From IDS-8 sp040902105 (GTDB lineage Bacteria; Pseudomonadota; Gammaproteobacteria; Steroidobacterales; Woeseiaceae), in contig JBBDXW010000051.1 in the NCBI GenBank assembly GCA_040902105.1, positions 1 through 64,000 on the forward strand: DNA of 64,000 bases, in the 5' to 3' direction. A model generated the notes under the pieces. The model worked only from the letters and a program-made list of their open reading frames with translations. It ran no database searches and had not been told where the DNA came from. Positions 42,784-51,038 of the stretch are shown piece by piece. Every line of letters starts with the position of its first letter. The stretch's first letter is position 1. The position numbers and the translations under genes were made by a program.

Positions 42784-42866
42784 GGTGATCGAAACTCCGT
42801 TGGAGCCCGTGAAAACGGGCGAATAATCGATGCGCGGATCGCCCGCTTTCGCAGGCTCCAACGGAG
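42784..42866. repeat. Dispersed repeat, family B, copy 2, inside a larger palindrome
   Basis: Bases 42784-42826 match 37599-37641 (reverse complement) at 41 of 43 positions. Perfect 13-base arms CTCCGTTGGAGCC at 42795-42807 and their complement at 42854-42866 enclose the unit. The element occupies most of the gap between TonB receptor 2 and the acylase gene, so it may lie inside one transcript. Confidence 0.88.
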
Positions 42867-42878
42867 CTCCCTTACAGC

Positions 42879-45254
42879 TTAGAACTTCCAGACAAACTCG
42901 ACGCCGTAGGTTCGCGGCATGCCGGGCAGCTTGGCGATGGTGCCGAAAAAGTCGCGCAGTTCGTCCTGCGGATCGGTTTCGTCGGTCAGGTTGCGGCCCC
43001 ACAGGTAGGCTTCCCAGGTTTCGTTGTCGGACATGAGACCGATCCGAGCATTGACTTCGGTACGTTCTTCCAGCTGGCCGTACGGGATGGTGCCGGGAAA
43101 CGCGCTGTTGAAAGGAGTTTCCGTCGTGTTGTCGGGGGTGGTGAAGAATTCTCCGGAGTGCGTCACATCGCCGCGCAGCAGCAACGCCGATTGAAGCGCC
43201 GGCACATCGCGATAGTAAATCGCGCCGAGTGAAAAGGTGGTTTCCGGTGCGTTCACCAGCTTCTTGCCGGAGGCGTCAGCACCCGCGGTGCCGCCGCCCG
43301 GGAAGGTGTCGAATTCTGCGTCGAGCAGACCGAGGGACGCCTGCACCGTGAAGTCCTCTGTCACTCGCCAGGTCGTTTCCGCTTCGAGGCCGATTGTCTC
43401 GACCTTCGCGGCGTTGTTGATCCGGATCGAGGTGCGGCCTCCGCCCAGGTCGACGAACTGGTTTACCTGGTAATCGTCGTAGTTCGCAATGAACGCCGCG
43501 AGATTCAGCATAAGGCGACCGTCGAGGTAATTGCCCTTCAAGCCGACTTCATAACTGTCCACTGTTTCCTTATCGAACTCGAGCCCTTGGTTCGCGGCCA
43601 GTTCGTCGGCGTTGATGTAATCGAGATTGAAGCCGCCGCTCTTGTAGCCGGCGGCATATCTCGCGTATACGTTCGAGGCATCGTTCAAGGCGTAAGTCAC
43701 GCTGACCGCCGGCGCGAAAAAATTGTCGGTGCGGTCATTGATCAGTGGGGACGGGTTCAGCGGGTCCGCTCCGGTCGATCCGATGTCGAAGATGCCGGAA
43801 TTGCGCCCGTCGAGCAGCCAGTCGACCTCCTTGTCCTCGGTTGAATAGCGGGCGCCGAAACCGAGCTTGAGCCTGTCCGTGATCTGGTACGCGCCGTTGA
43901 AGTAAGCTGCGTAGCTTGTCGTCACGACCTCGCCGCGATTAAAAACCTTGGAGAGCGGCGGGCCGAAACCGATCAGCTGCGAGACCACCTCATTCGGCAA
44001 CGCAGGTGCCGGAGGCAGCGGCGGCGACAAAACGCCCGACGCGTACAACGGACCGATAAATGCGTCCACGAAGTCGTTGCCGAGCACGACGTCGCGGCTG
44101 GTATCCGCGTCCTGCCGGTAGTAATAGAGTCCGGCCGTGTAATTGAAGGCGCTGTCCGCCGACGAGATGAACTGGAACTCCTGGGACAGCACATTGTAGT
44201 CGTCGGAGTATTCAATGGAGACGATGTCGACCGGCGAATAGTCGGTCGCGTTCGCATACACGGCATCGGTAGTCCGGTATCCGGTGATGCTTTTTACCGT
44301 ATGTCCGCTTTCCAGGTCGTAGCTCAGGTCGACGTGAGCGCCGTAAACGTCGCGCTTGTCGAACGGGTCGAAGCTGAACGCGACCACACCCAGTTCCGGC
44401 GCTACCTGCACGGGCTGCAGCGCCAGCATGTCGGTCAGGGGATCGCCGACGAGAATCAGGCTGTCGCTGTTCAGCCCGTCGAATGAGGCATTGATCTCGA
44501 ACTGGTCGCTCGCCTCGATCCGCAATTGCGCCCGGTACGCAAGAACGTCACGCGCATTGAGGTCGCTGCCGGTAACGATGTTTTCGACATAGCCGTCGCG
44601 GCCCGTTTTGGCGAACGAGAACGCGGTGCTGACCGTATCGCTGAACGGGAGGTTCACGAATCCCTTGATCTCGCTGTAGTTGAGGTTGCCGATATCGATG
44701 CCGGCCGTACCCCGCAATTCGTCATCCGGTTTTTTTGTAATCAGGTTGATGGCGCCGGCGACGGTGTTTTTTCCGAAAAGCGTGCCTTGCGGCCCGCGCA
44801 GCACTTCGACGCGCTCCAGATTGAGCAATTCCTGGTTGATCGCGGGAGACTGCCCGACGTACACGCCGTCGACATAAACGCCGACGCGGGAATCGAAACC
44901 GATATTCCTGCTCTGCGCGCCGACACCGCGAATCGTGACCGTCGAGCGGAAGTCGTTGCCCTCGGATATCTGCAGATTCGGGATGTAACCGGCGACGTCC
45001 TTCAGTTCGCGAATGCCGGTCTGGTCGATCGCCTCGGCGCTGAAGACCGAGATAGCAACCGGCACGTCCTGCAGCCGCTCGGTGCGCTTCTGCGCGGTAA
45101 CGACAATTTCCTCGATGAAGAACAGGTCGTCCTCGTCCTGCGCCACTGCATTCAAAGGCGCAACAAGAAGAGCCGCCGAGGCCAACCGAAGGCAGCGACG
45201 AATGGCGATCTCCCCAATCACCGGTTTACGTTTGTTCGACTTCCTGTCGTGCAT
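42879..45254 (-). CDS. TonB-dependent outer-membrane receptor 2
   Basis: The 791-residue protein has a signal peptide ending NAVAQ, a TonB box region (FFIEEIVVTAQKRTERLQDV), the plug (VPVAISVFSAEAID; RVEVLRGPQGTLFGKNTVAGAINLIT) and a beta-barrel ending in Phe (VEFVWKF). The sequence is of the FecA/IroN-like type with EEIVVTAQKR, common in sphingomonads and marine gammaproteobacteria. GGGAGG precedes ATG 45254. Downstream lies an exported acylase, upstream a divergent broken dipeptidase, which suggests uptake and hydrolysis of an acylated or peptide-like compound. Confidence 0.93.
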   Translation of the reverse strand: MHDRKSNKRKPVIGEIAIRRCLRLASAALLVAPLNAVAQDEDDLFFIEEIVVTAQKRTERLQDVPVAISVFSAEAIDQTGIRELKDVAGYIPNLQISEGNDFRSTVTIRGVGAQSRNIGFDSRVGVYVDGVYVGQSPAINQELLNLERVEVLRGPQGTLFGKNTVAGAINLITKKPDDELRGTAGIDIGNLNYSEIKGFVNLPFSDTVSTAFSFAKTGRDGYVENIVTGSDLNARDVLAYRAQLRIEASDQFEINASFDGLNSDSLILVGDPLTDMLALQPVQVAPELGVVAFSFDPFDKRDVYGAHVDLSYDLESGHTVKSITGYRTTDAVYANATDYSPVDIVSIEYSDDYNVLSQEFQFISSADSAFNYTAGLYYYRQDADTSRDVVLGNDFVDAFIGPLYASGVLSPPLPPAPALPNEVVSQLIGFGPPLSKVFNRGEVVTTSYAAYFNGAYQITDRLKLGFGARYSTEDKEVDWLLDGRNSGIFDIGSTGADPLNPSPLINDRTDNFFAPAVSVTYALNDASNVYARYAAGYKSGGFNLDYINADELAANQGLEFDKETVDSYEVGLKGNYLDGRLMLNLAAFIANYDDYQVNQFVDLGGGRTSIRINNAAKVETIGLEAETTWRVTEDFTVQASLGLLDAEFDTFPGGGTAGADASGKKLVNAPETTFSLGAIYYRDVPALQSALLLRGDVTHSGEFFTTPDNTTETPFNSAFPGTIPYGQLEERTEVNARIGLMSDNETWEAYLWGRNLTDETDPQDELRDFFGTIAKLPGMPRTYGVEFVWKF

Positions 45255-45360
45255 TGTCGAGCCTCCCGGCCATCGTTAGAATGGCAAAATGGTAAGCGCT
45301 TCTCGCCTCAGCCGCCAGAACAATTGACGGACTGACGATTGCATAATTCGATCATTCCGC

Positions 45361-46501
45361 GTGCGGCAAACAACGATGCGTAAGTCGACGCGGCGCTCGG
45401 TGATTGCAGGCAGCATAGCACTCGTCGCGGGAACCGTGTGGTGGTCACGAAGCCGAAAGCCGCCGCTTGGCATGGAAATTCCGGAGGAGCTACTGGAACG
45501 CGGCACCGCATTGATTGGCGCAAACCCGATCGTGGACGTACACAGCCATCCAGGCCGGTTCTTTTTGACCGGGGCAAAACCGCAGAGCATCATTATCCGC
45601 ATGATTGCGCGACGGCTTCGAAGCGGAGCGCATCGCCGATATGCGCGACGCGCGGGTTACCGCAAGCCTGTTCTCCATCGTTGCCGACCTCCCGCTGCTC
45701 GGTCTCGAAGACGGCGGCCTGCGCGCGGTACGGGAATTCGAGCCGAATGAGGCCTATGCCGAATTCAATCGCCAGCTCGACAGGCTTCGTACGATTGTCG
45801 AGGGCGGAGAGATTTCGCTTGCACTGTCGCCCGAAGATATACGAACAGCTCATGCAGCAGGCAAACCTGTGGCGGTCTTGGCCAGCGAAGGCGCCGATTT
45901 CATCGAAGAGGACCTGACGCGCGTGGCGGAAGCGTACGCGGCGGGACTGCGATCGATCACGCTGGTGCATTATCACACCAATGCGCTTGGTGACATTCAA
46001 ACGAGCGAGCCCGTGCGCGACGGCCTGACGCAGCTCGGACTCGACGTTGTGCAGGAGATGAATCGCCTGGGGATGATCGTCGACGTAGCCCATGCAAGTT
46101 ATTCCACCTGCGTGGACGTCGTGGCGGCATCGAGCGCACCGGTCATGCTCTCGCACAGCAATCTGGACAGCGGCCCCGTGTCGTCGCCGCGCTTCATCTC
46201 GGGCGAACACGCGCGGCTGATTGCCGACGCGGGCGGCATCATCGGCGCATGGCCGGCCGGCATCGGCAGTGACTCGCTGGCGGACTTCGTCGAACAGGTT
46301 CTTGCGCTGATCGATGTCGCAGGCGTCGAGCACGTTGCGATCGGCAGCGACATGGACGGAAACTACAAGCCGGTCCTCACGGAGTACGCAGATTTTCCAG
46401 TACTGGCGGCGGCACTATTGACCAGGGGCCTGAGCGAGCGGAACGTCGCCGGGGTGCTGGGCCGAAATTTTCTGCGCCTGTTCGACGACGTTACCCTGTA
46501 G
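45361..46501 (+). pseudogene. Frameshifted M19 (renal-type) membrane dipeptidase
   Basis: The first frame (from GTG 45361 or ATG 45376) gives a twin-Arg leader (STRRSVIAGSIALVAG) and IVDVHSHPGRFF, the first zinc ligands. Near 45605 the reading moves to the next frame, which continues as RDGFEAERIADMRDAR, LASEGADFIEEDLTRVAEAY, VDVAHASYSTC, MLSHSNL and VAIGSDMDG to the TAG at 46499-46501. One base change would restore a protein of about 380 residues. All later metal-site blocks are intact, so this is either recent decay or an assembly error. Confidence 0.85.
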
Positions 46502-46529
46502 GAGGTCGCCCGCAATGGCGGGCTCCTAC
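46498..46529. repeat. REP-like inverted repeat, family A, copy 3
   Basis: GTAGGAGGTCGCCCGC at the left and GCGGGCTCCTAC at the right form a compact hairpin that starts at the stop codon of the dipeptidase. The right half matches the right arm of copies 1 and 2. Confidence 0.85.
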
Positions 46530-46587
46530 AGGGCCCTTATCGATGAAATCGGCAGGCGGCTGAATCACAATCTGCGGGAGAGATTCG

Positions 46588-48333
46588 ATGCGTGGCTTGC
46601 GCGAAACAAAGAGAACATCCCTCCTGGGTAAATCGATTCCCGGTTCAGCTCTATCGCTTCGCCCGACGTCGCTGACCATACTTGCATTCGTGACTGTTCT
46701 CCTGTCCCCGGCAGCACAAGCTGCAACGCGGGTCACGGTCCAGAGAATCGAAGGCGCTCAGGTGAGCGTGCACTACGAACTCGGCGGTGAGACGACCGAG
46801 GTCGAATTCAAAGTGGACTCGTTCGTAATCAGGGATCAGTACTGGACGGTCGACTCACCGTTCGAATTGCGCGGTGACAGAATCACAGCACCTGAAGCAT
46901 TTACGCAAGCAACGGCCACGCTGCAGCCGAATGACCGGATCATCGACCGTGTTTATCCTTCTCTTACTACAGTCGACGCGACGACGTCTGTCATCAACCT
47001 GGATTACGTTCGGCTGAAGAACGATCTGGAACCGGTGTCGATCACTGTTCGCAACGCCTACGATCCATATGAGCAAGTTTGCGTGGAGAAGTACGATATA
47101 CCGCCCGCCAAAGGCACGGAGTACCCGGACAGCGCTGGCCGGTACGTTCTTTTGAGCAGCACCTACGACGCTTGCGCAGCCCACGTCAACAACGGACCGC
47201 CGAAGATATTCTTCTCGCGAGACATGTCGCCGCCCATCGTGAAGCTCATTTCCGGATCGCTGTTACCGGCATATGACGGCATTAAGAAGCAATTTGAAGT
47301 TCGACCGGAACCGGAGCCGACGATCTTTTTGTCACAGGACCGGGGAGGCGTCGTCAATGAATACCAGGGAGACGCCGGATGGGATTCGATCATCTCGTTG
47401 AGGTTTCAGGGAGATGCGTGGGACACGCCGGATGAAGTGGACTCGAACAGAGTCCTTACCTTCCTGACGCACGAGCTTGTGCACCTTTGGATAGGCAAGC
47501 TGCTCAGGACCGATACGGGCAACGGGCCAGAACGTGCCTGGTTGCACGAAGGCGCCGCCGACTACATTGCACTTATCGAGCTCGTAAGTCAGGGCAGCCT
47601 GTCTCGCGAATACTTTCTTTCGAGGATGGGAGAGAGGGCAAACGCCTGCGGCCAAATCCCTGGAACGCGATATCTCATGACGGACCGCGAGCCGGCAGCC
47701 GGGAGTCTCGTTTACGACTGTGGCGTTTTGGTGCAGCTCGTATACGACGCTGTAAGCCGGGCCGAGTCGGACAACGAGCGTACGATCGTCGATCTGTGGC
47801 GAGACTTTGTCAAAACGTCCATCGGGGACGGCACACACGCCATCAGAGCCGAGCAGTTCGTCGACTCGTATCCCAACGCGAAAAGGATTCTCTCCGGAGT
47901 TTTCTACGGACCGGAGATTGACATGAACTCGATTGCGGCGGAGCTCAGGACTCTCGGTGTGGACGCGATCCTTCAGGAGAGTACCGACGTTGGCACACTG
48001 GTAATGGGGATAATGGATCCCTTCTTTCGGGTCGATTGTGAAACGGGCTCCTTTGGCTTCTGGACGAACAAAGACCATCTCGCCCTCGATGCGAACGACA
48101 GCTGCCAATCGATACCGCCGGGTTTCGTCCTTCGCTACATTCAGGGACTGGATGTCCTTGAGCAACCCGGCAACGTATACCGTGCAGTGGAGGAAATCTG
48201 TGCCCAAGGTGGATCGATTCGACTTACCGGGCGAACGAGTGACGAACCCGGGCTGACGTTGCCATGTGCCGGTCCGCTTCCGCCACCTCCCCTGAACATC
48301 AGCTTTCGCAACGTGTCATTCCTTGGCTACTGA
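46588..48333 (+). CDS. Exported HExxH metallopeptidase, M1/M61-like
   Basis: The 581-residue protein has an N-terminal hydrophobic segment (SLTILAFVTVLLSPAAQA) behind a basic leader of about 30 residues. The zinc site is HELVHLW at residues 295-301 with the third ligand Glu321 in WLHEGAADY, the gluzincin pattern shared by M1 and M61 peptidases; HExxHxW favours M61. Flanks are beta-rich and contain several Cys pairs, suggesting disulfides outside the cytoplasm. It is framed by the broken M19 gene upstream and an M19 remnant downstream. The substrate is unknown. Confidence 0.8.
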   Translation: MRGLRETKRTSLLGKSIPGSALSLRPTSLTILAFVTVLLSPAAQAATRVTVQRIEGAQVSVHYELGGETTEVEFKVDSFVIRDQYWTVDSPFELRGDRITAPEAFTQATATLQPNDRIIDRVYPSLTTVDATTSVINLDYVRLKNDLEPVSITVRNAYDPYEQVCVEKYDIPPAKGTEYPDSAGRYVLLSSTYDACAAHVNNGPPKIFFSRDMSPPIVKLISGSLLPAYDGIKKQFEVRPEPEPTIFLSQDRGGVVNEYQGDAGWDSIISLRFQGDAWDTPDEVDSNRVLTFLTHELVHLWIGKLLRTDTGNGPERAWLHEGAADYIALIELVSQGSLSREYFLSRMGERANACGQIPGTRYLMTDREPAAGSLVYDCGVLVQLVYDAVSRAESDNERTIVDLWRDFVKTSIGDGTHAIRAEQFVDSYPNAKRILSGVFYGPEIDMNSIAAELRTLGVDAILQESTDVGTLVMGIMDPFFRVDCETGSFGFWTNKDHLALDANDSCQSIPPGFVLRYIQGLDVLEQPGNVYRAVEEICAQGGSIRLTGRTSDEPGLTLPCAGPLPPPPLNISFRNVSFLGY

Positions 48334-48344
48334 GGCAGCCTGAA

Positions 48345-48600
48345 TCAAGCGGCCGGAAACCGCGCCTTGAAAGCCTGAATCGTCCAGCCGCCGCCCGAGT
48401 CTCGTTGCGTCGCGCACATGATGAGCTTCCCGTCGGTGCGGAGATTGACGAGGCCGTAGTTGACGCGATCGAGGATGCGCGCCTTCTGCAGATTCTGCTG
48501 CCCGATCTTGCGCGTCCAGACGCCTTTGAAATAGGTATAGCTGAATTCGGCCGTGGTTTCATTCTCCGGTTGAGGGGTCTCGGCGAGCAGGATGTCGCCA
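48345..48600 (-). pseudogene. C-terminal fragment of an unidentified gene
   Basis: On the minus strand a protein-like stretch reads TTAEFSYTYFKGVWTRKIGQ, then RVNYGLVNLRTDGKLIMCAT and GGGWTIQAFKARFPAA before TGA. The upstream part breaks down into low-quality sequence beyond about 48600, so only the 3' end of a gene is left. No family was recognised. Confidence 0.4.
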
Positions 48601-48653
48601 GAGCGTTGGGCGGAAATTTCCTCCGCCTGTTCGCCGACGTAACTGCCGCATAA
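48573..48653 (+). pseudogene. C-terminal remnant of a second M19 dipeptidase
   Basis: The 26 codons ending at TAA 48651-48653 read RGLGEQDVARALGGNFLRLF ADVTAA, close to the end of the dipeptidase at 46424-46501 (RGLSERNVAGVLGRNFLRLF DDVTL). The DNA of the two is also similar, about three bases in four. The remnant sits on the opposite strand from, and overlaps, the other fragment, marking an old rearrangement point. Confidence 0.75.
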
Positions 48654-48897
48654 GATCCCCCCGTTCTTTCGACCACGTCCCATTCCTGCCCTGTGCGACC
48701 CCGCGCAAGACACCGGATTGTGATCCCCGTCACGAAAATGGAAGCTGCGCGGCTTTGCGGCCGAATTATGTCTGATCAGAGTTGTATGTCCGGCCTCGGC
48801 GCTATACAAAGTTACGTGACACCGCCGCGTAACCGACCGTGAGTTTTGTTCCTTGCGCGTTCCACGGCGGCGCTTCATCCGCATAAAGATGTTGTTC

Positions 48898-49000
48898 GCG
48901 GCTGAAATCAGTAGCGTTGAAGTGAAAGGCAAACTCGTCGAAAGGCGGGGACGCAAAGCCACCGGCCTAAAGGTGATACCTATGGCAGCGGGGCCGCCGC
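48898..49000 (+). promoter_or_regulatory. Cyclic-di-GMP-I (GEMM-I) riboswitch
   Basis: The conserved core is present in order: AAAGGCAAAC at 48924-48933, the GAAA loop at 48939-48942, GGGGACGCAAAGCC at 48947-48960 and CCGGCCTAA at 48962-48970. Then come ATGG at 48982-48985 and AGCGGGGCCGCC at 48987-48998. By alignment with the Vibrio Vc2 aptamer the G that reads c-di-GMP rather than cGAMP (position 20) is retained. The outer helix was not fixed with certainty. It precedes the gene at 49114 by about 115 bases. Confidence 0.93.
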
Positions 49001-49020
49001 AAGACTGCTCCTGCAGTCTT
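49001..49020 (+). promoter_or_regulatory. Hairpin in the expression platform of the c-di-GMP riboswitch
   Basis: AAGACTGC pairs perfectly with GCAGTCTT across a TCCT loop, immediately after the aptamer. No T-run follows, so it is not a typical terminator by itself; it could be part of a switch that exposes or hides the translation start region. Confidence 0.6.
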
Positions 49021-49113
49021 ACTCGTGCTGCCCTTGTATGCGGTTGCTCTCCGTGATCTCCGAAATCGACATCCCGGCCACTGGTCGCTTGTGCAAGGTG
49101 GAGACACGTCGGA

Positions 49114-50073
49114 ATGCAACGCAGCAACATCTCAGCCGGAAAATTCTGGCTCATGCTTTTTACAGCTTTGCTGTTACTCGTACAACTAGACGCCTTTGCG
49201 GCTCGGCCATGGTCTGACGCAAGAGGCAAGTCGGGCGGCGGCGGACCCAACAAGCGGCCGACTATCGAAGGCACACCGTCGAGCATCGCCGCAGTCGAGC
49301 AATTCTATGCCTTTCAGCCAAGCGCGAACGACCGCGATGGGGACACCCTGCAATTCTCCATCAGGAATAGACCGGCTTGGGCAGCTTTTGATACCGCGAA
49401 CGGCTATCTCTCGGGATTTCCCGCCGAGAGCGATGCGGGTAGCGTCACTTACGATATAGCGATCAGTGTTTCGGACGGCAAGCGTTCAGCGTCCTTGACT
49501 CCATTCAGCATTTCCGTCGGCGAAGCAACGCAAAATTCGCCACCCGTTATCAGCGGAATCCCGGCGGGCGAGGTCATGGCAATGGAAGCCTACAACTTTA
49601 CGCCGAATGCATCTGACCCCGACAACGACAGCTTGCAGTTCAGTGTGGTCAGTTTACCCACCTGGGCCACATTCGATGCGGCGACCGGCAGGCTTTATGG
49701 GACACCCGACGATGCAGACCTGGGTCTGTACGAGAACATCCGTATCAGCGTTTCCGATGGGATGGCAAGGGCTTCAACTGACAGTTTCTCCATAGCTGTG
49801 GTCCATACGACCAACGGTACGGTAACGCTCAGTTGGGCGGCGCCGACCGCAAATACTGACGGTTCGCCATTGATCGATCTCGCCGGCTATCGCATCTACT
49901 ACGGTAATGTGCAGGGACAATACGATCACCAACTGGAGATTTCCGACGCAGGCGTCATGACTGCGGTCATCGATAATCTCAGTCAGGGTGCGTGGTATTT
50001 CGCGGCTACCGCGTTGAACTCAAGTGGCGTGGAAAGCGACCTGTCGGGCGAAATGGAGATATTGATTCAATAG
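49114..50073 (+). CDS. Secreted protein with two Ig/cadherin-like modules and a fibronectin III domain
   Basis: The 319-residue protein has a signal peptide (FWLMLFTALLLLVQLDAFA) and two putative-Ig (He_PIG) repeats: NKRPTIEGTP to SASLTPFSISVG, and NSPPVISGIPAGEVMAMEAY to ASTDSFSIAVV. Each contains DGDTLQFSI / DNDSLQFSV and a GxLxGxP core. A fibronectin-III-like domain (GTVTLSWAAPTANTDGSPLI, AGYRIYYG) ends the protein. It is probably a secreted adhesin or matrix protein, controlled by the c-di-GMP riboswitch. It converges on the Tad operon with 13 bases between stops. Confidence 0.85.
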   Translation: MQRSNISAGKFWLMLFTALLLLVQLDAFAARPWSDARGKSGGGGPNKRPTIEGTPSSIAAVEQFYAFQPSANDRDGDTLQFSIRNRPAWAAFDTANGYLSGFPAESDAGSVTYDIAISVSDGKRSASLTPFSISVGEATQNSPPVISGIPAGEVMAMEAYNFTPNASDPDNDSLQFSVVSLPTWATFDAATGRLYGTPDDADLGLYENIRISVSDGMARASTDSFSIAVVHTTNGTVTLSWAAPTANTDGSPLIDLAGYRIYYGNVQGQYDHQLEISDAGVMTAVIDNLSQGAWYFAATALNSSGVESDLSGEMEILIQ

Positions 50074-50086
50074 CATTTGGCGGAAC

Positions 50087-51004
50087 TCATTTGCCACGTG
50101 CGTTTCGTACCCGGTCCAGATTTTGTTCCGCTTCGGCGAAATAGACGGGCGACTGGCGCACCGCTTCCATGAAAAAGTCCTGTGCCAGAGACAGGTCCCT
50201 GTTTGCAAGCGCGATTACGCCGGTGCTGTTGTAGGCATTTGCGTCATCTTCGACTTTGCGGAAGATTTCGACCGCTTCTTCGTACCAGCCGAGTTTGGCG
50301 TATACCATCCCCAGGTTACGCCAGGCTTTGGGGTGATCGCTCTGACTCGCGACGTCGAACAGGTACCTCGCAGCGGTGTCCAGATCCCCCGCGAGATACT
50401 TCGAGTAGCCGCGATTGATCCGTACACTGACTGAATCGGGCCGAATTTCCAGTGCTTTCTCGTAATAGTCCGCTGCGAGTCCGTGTTCCCGACGGCCGTC
50501 AGCCAGAACTCCCAGCACATTGTAGGAGCGCCACAGTCTTGCGTCACCGGCAATCGCCAGCTCGAGGTTTTGCCGCGCCTTGTCCGGCCGATCGGCCTCG
50601 AAATACAGGAGTCCGAGTCCCTGCAGTGATTCCGGGTGTGACGGCTCCTGTGCCAGAGCGAGGTTGAATGTCCGGGCCGCCATCCGGCCGTTGCCCTGGA
50701 GCACATGCAGATGCCCGATGCGGACCAACAGCTCCACATCTGTAACGTCGAATTTGAGCGCCTTCACGCTATAGAAGAGCGCCTTGTCGAGATCGCCTTC
50801 GCGGTAAGCCAGATTCGATTTCGTTATCGCCTCTTGTTTCGACGCGACCGGAAATTCGGTCGCGAACAGAAGGTCGAGGTTCTCTTTGCCAACCGTGTCA
50901 GCCAGGCTGCCGTCGGCATTCTTCGTCTGCGACCCGGCGCACCCGTATAGAAAGCCAATACAGACTATCAGGGCGCCGATTCCGGCCTTACGTGCTGCAA
51001 TCAT
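50087..51004 (-). CDS. tadD: TadD-like TPR lipoprotein of the Tad pilus
   Basis: From ATG 51004 (AGGAG eight bases before) 305 residues are encoded. The lipobox is LYGC near residue 22, followed by several tetratricopeptide units (SLQGLGLLYFEADRPDKARQ; DSVSVRINRGYSKYLAGDL; AWRNLGMVYAKLGWYEEAVE). TPR lipoproteins of this type help secretin and pilus assembly in Tad systems. It is the last gene of the operon. An in-frame extension to 51067 overlaps tadC but has no site. Confidence 0.86.
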   Translation of the reverse strand: MIAARKAGIGALIVCIGFLYGCAGSQTKNADGSLADTVGKENLDLLFATEFPVASKQEAITKSNLAYREGDLDKALFYSVKALKFDVTDVELLVRIGHLHVLQGNGRMAARTFNLALAQEPSHPESLQGLGLLYFEADRPDKARQNLELAIAGDARLWRSYNVLGVLADGRREHGLAADYYEKALEIRPDSVSVRINRGYSKYLAGDLDTAARYLFDVASQSDHPKAWRNLGMVYAKLGWYEEAVEIFRKVEDDANAYNSTGVIALANRDLSLAQDFFMEAVRQSPVYFAEAEQNLDRVRNARGK

Positions 51005-51038
51005 TGAAACATCTCCTTTGCCGGATGTGCGGTTGTCT

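Noticed and set aside
48264..48653. Plus-strand frame of 129 codons
   Set aside because: Only its last 26 codons are protein-like (M19 relic); the rest is the antisense of another fragment and the end of the peptidase gene.
49001..49020. Intrinsic terminator after the riboswitch
   Set aside because: The stem is perfect, but no T-run follows, so it is listed as a hairpin of unknown mode.
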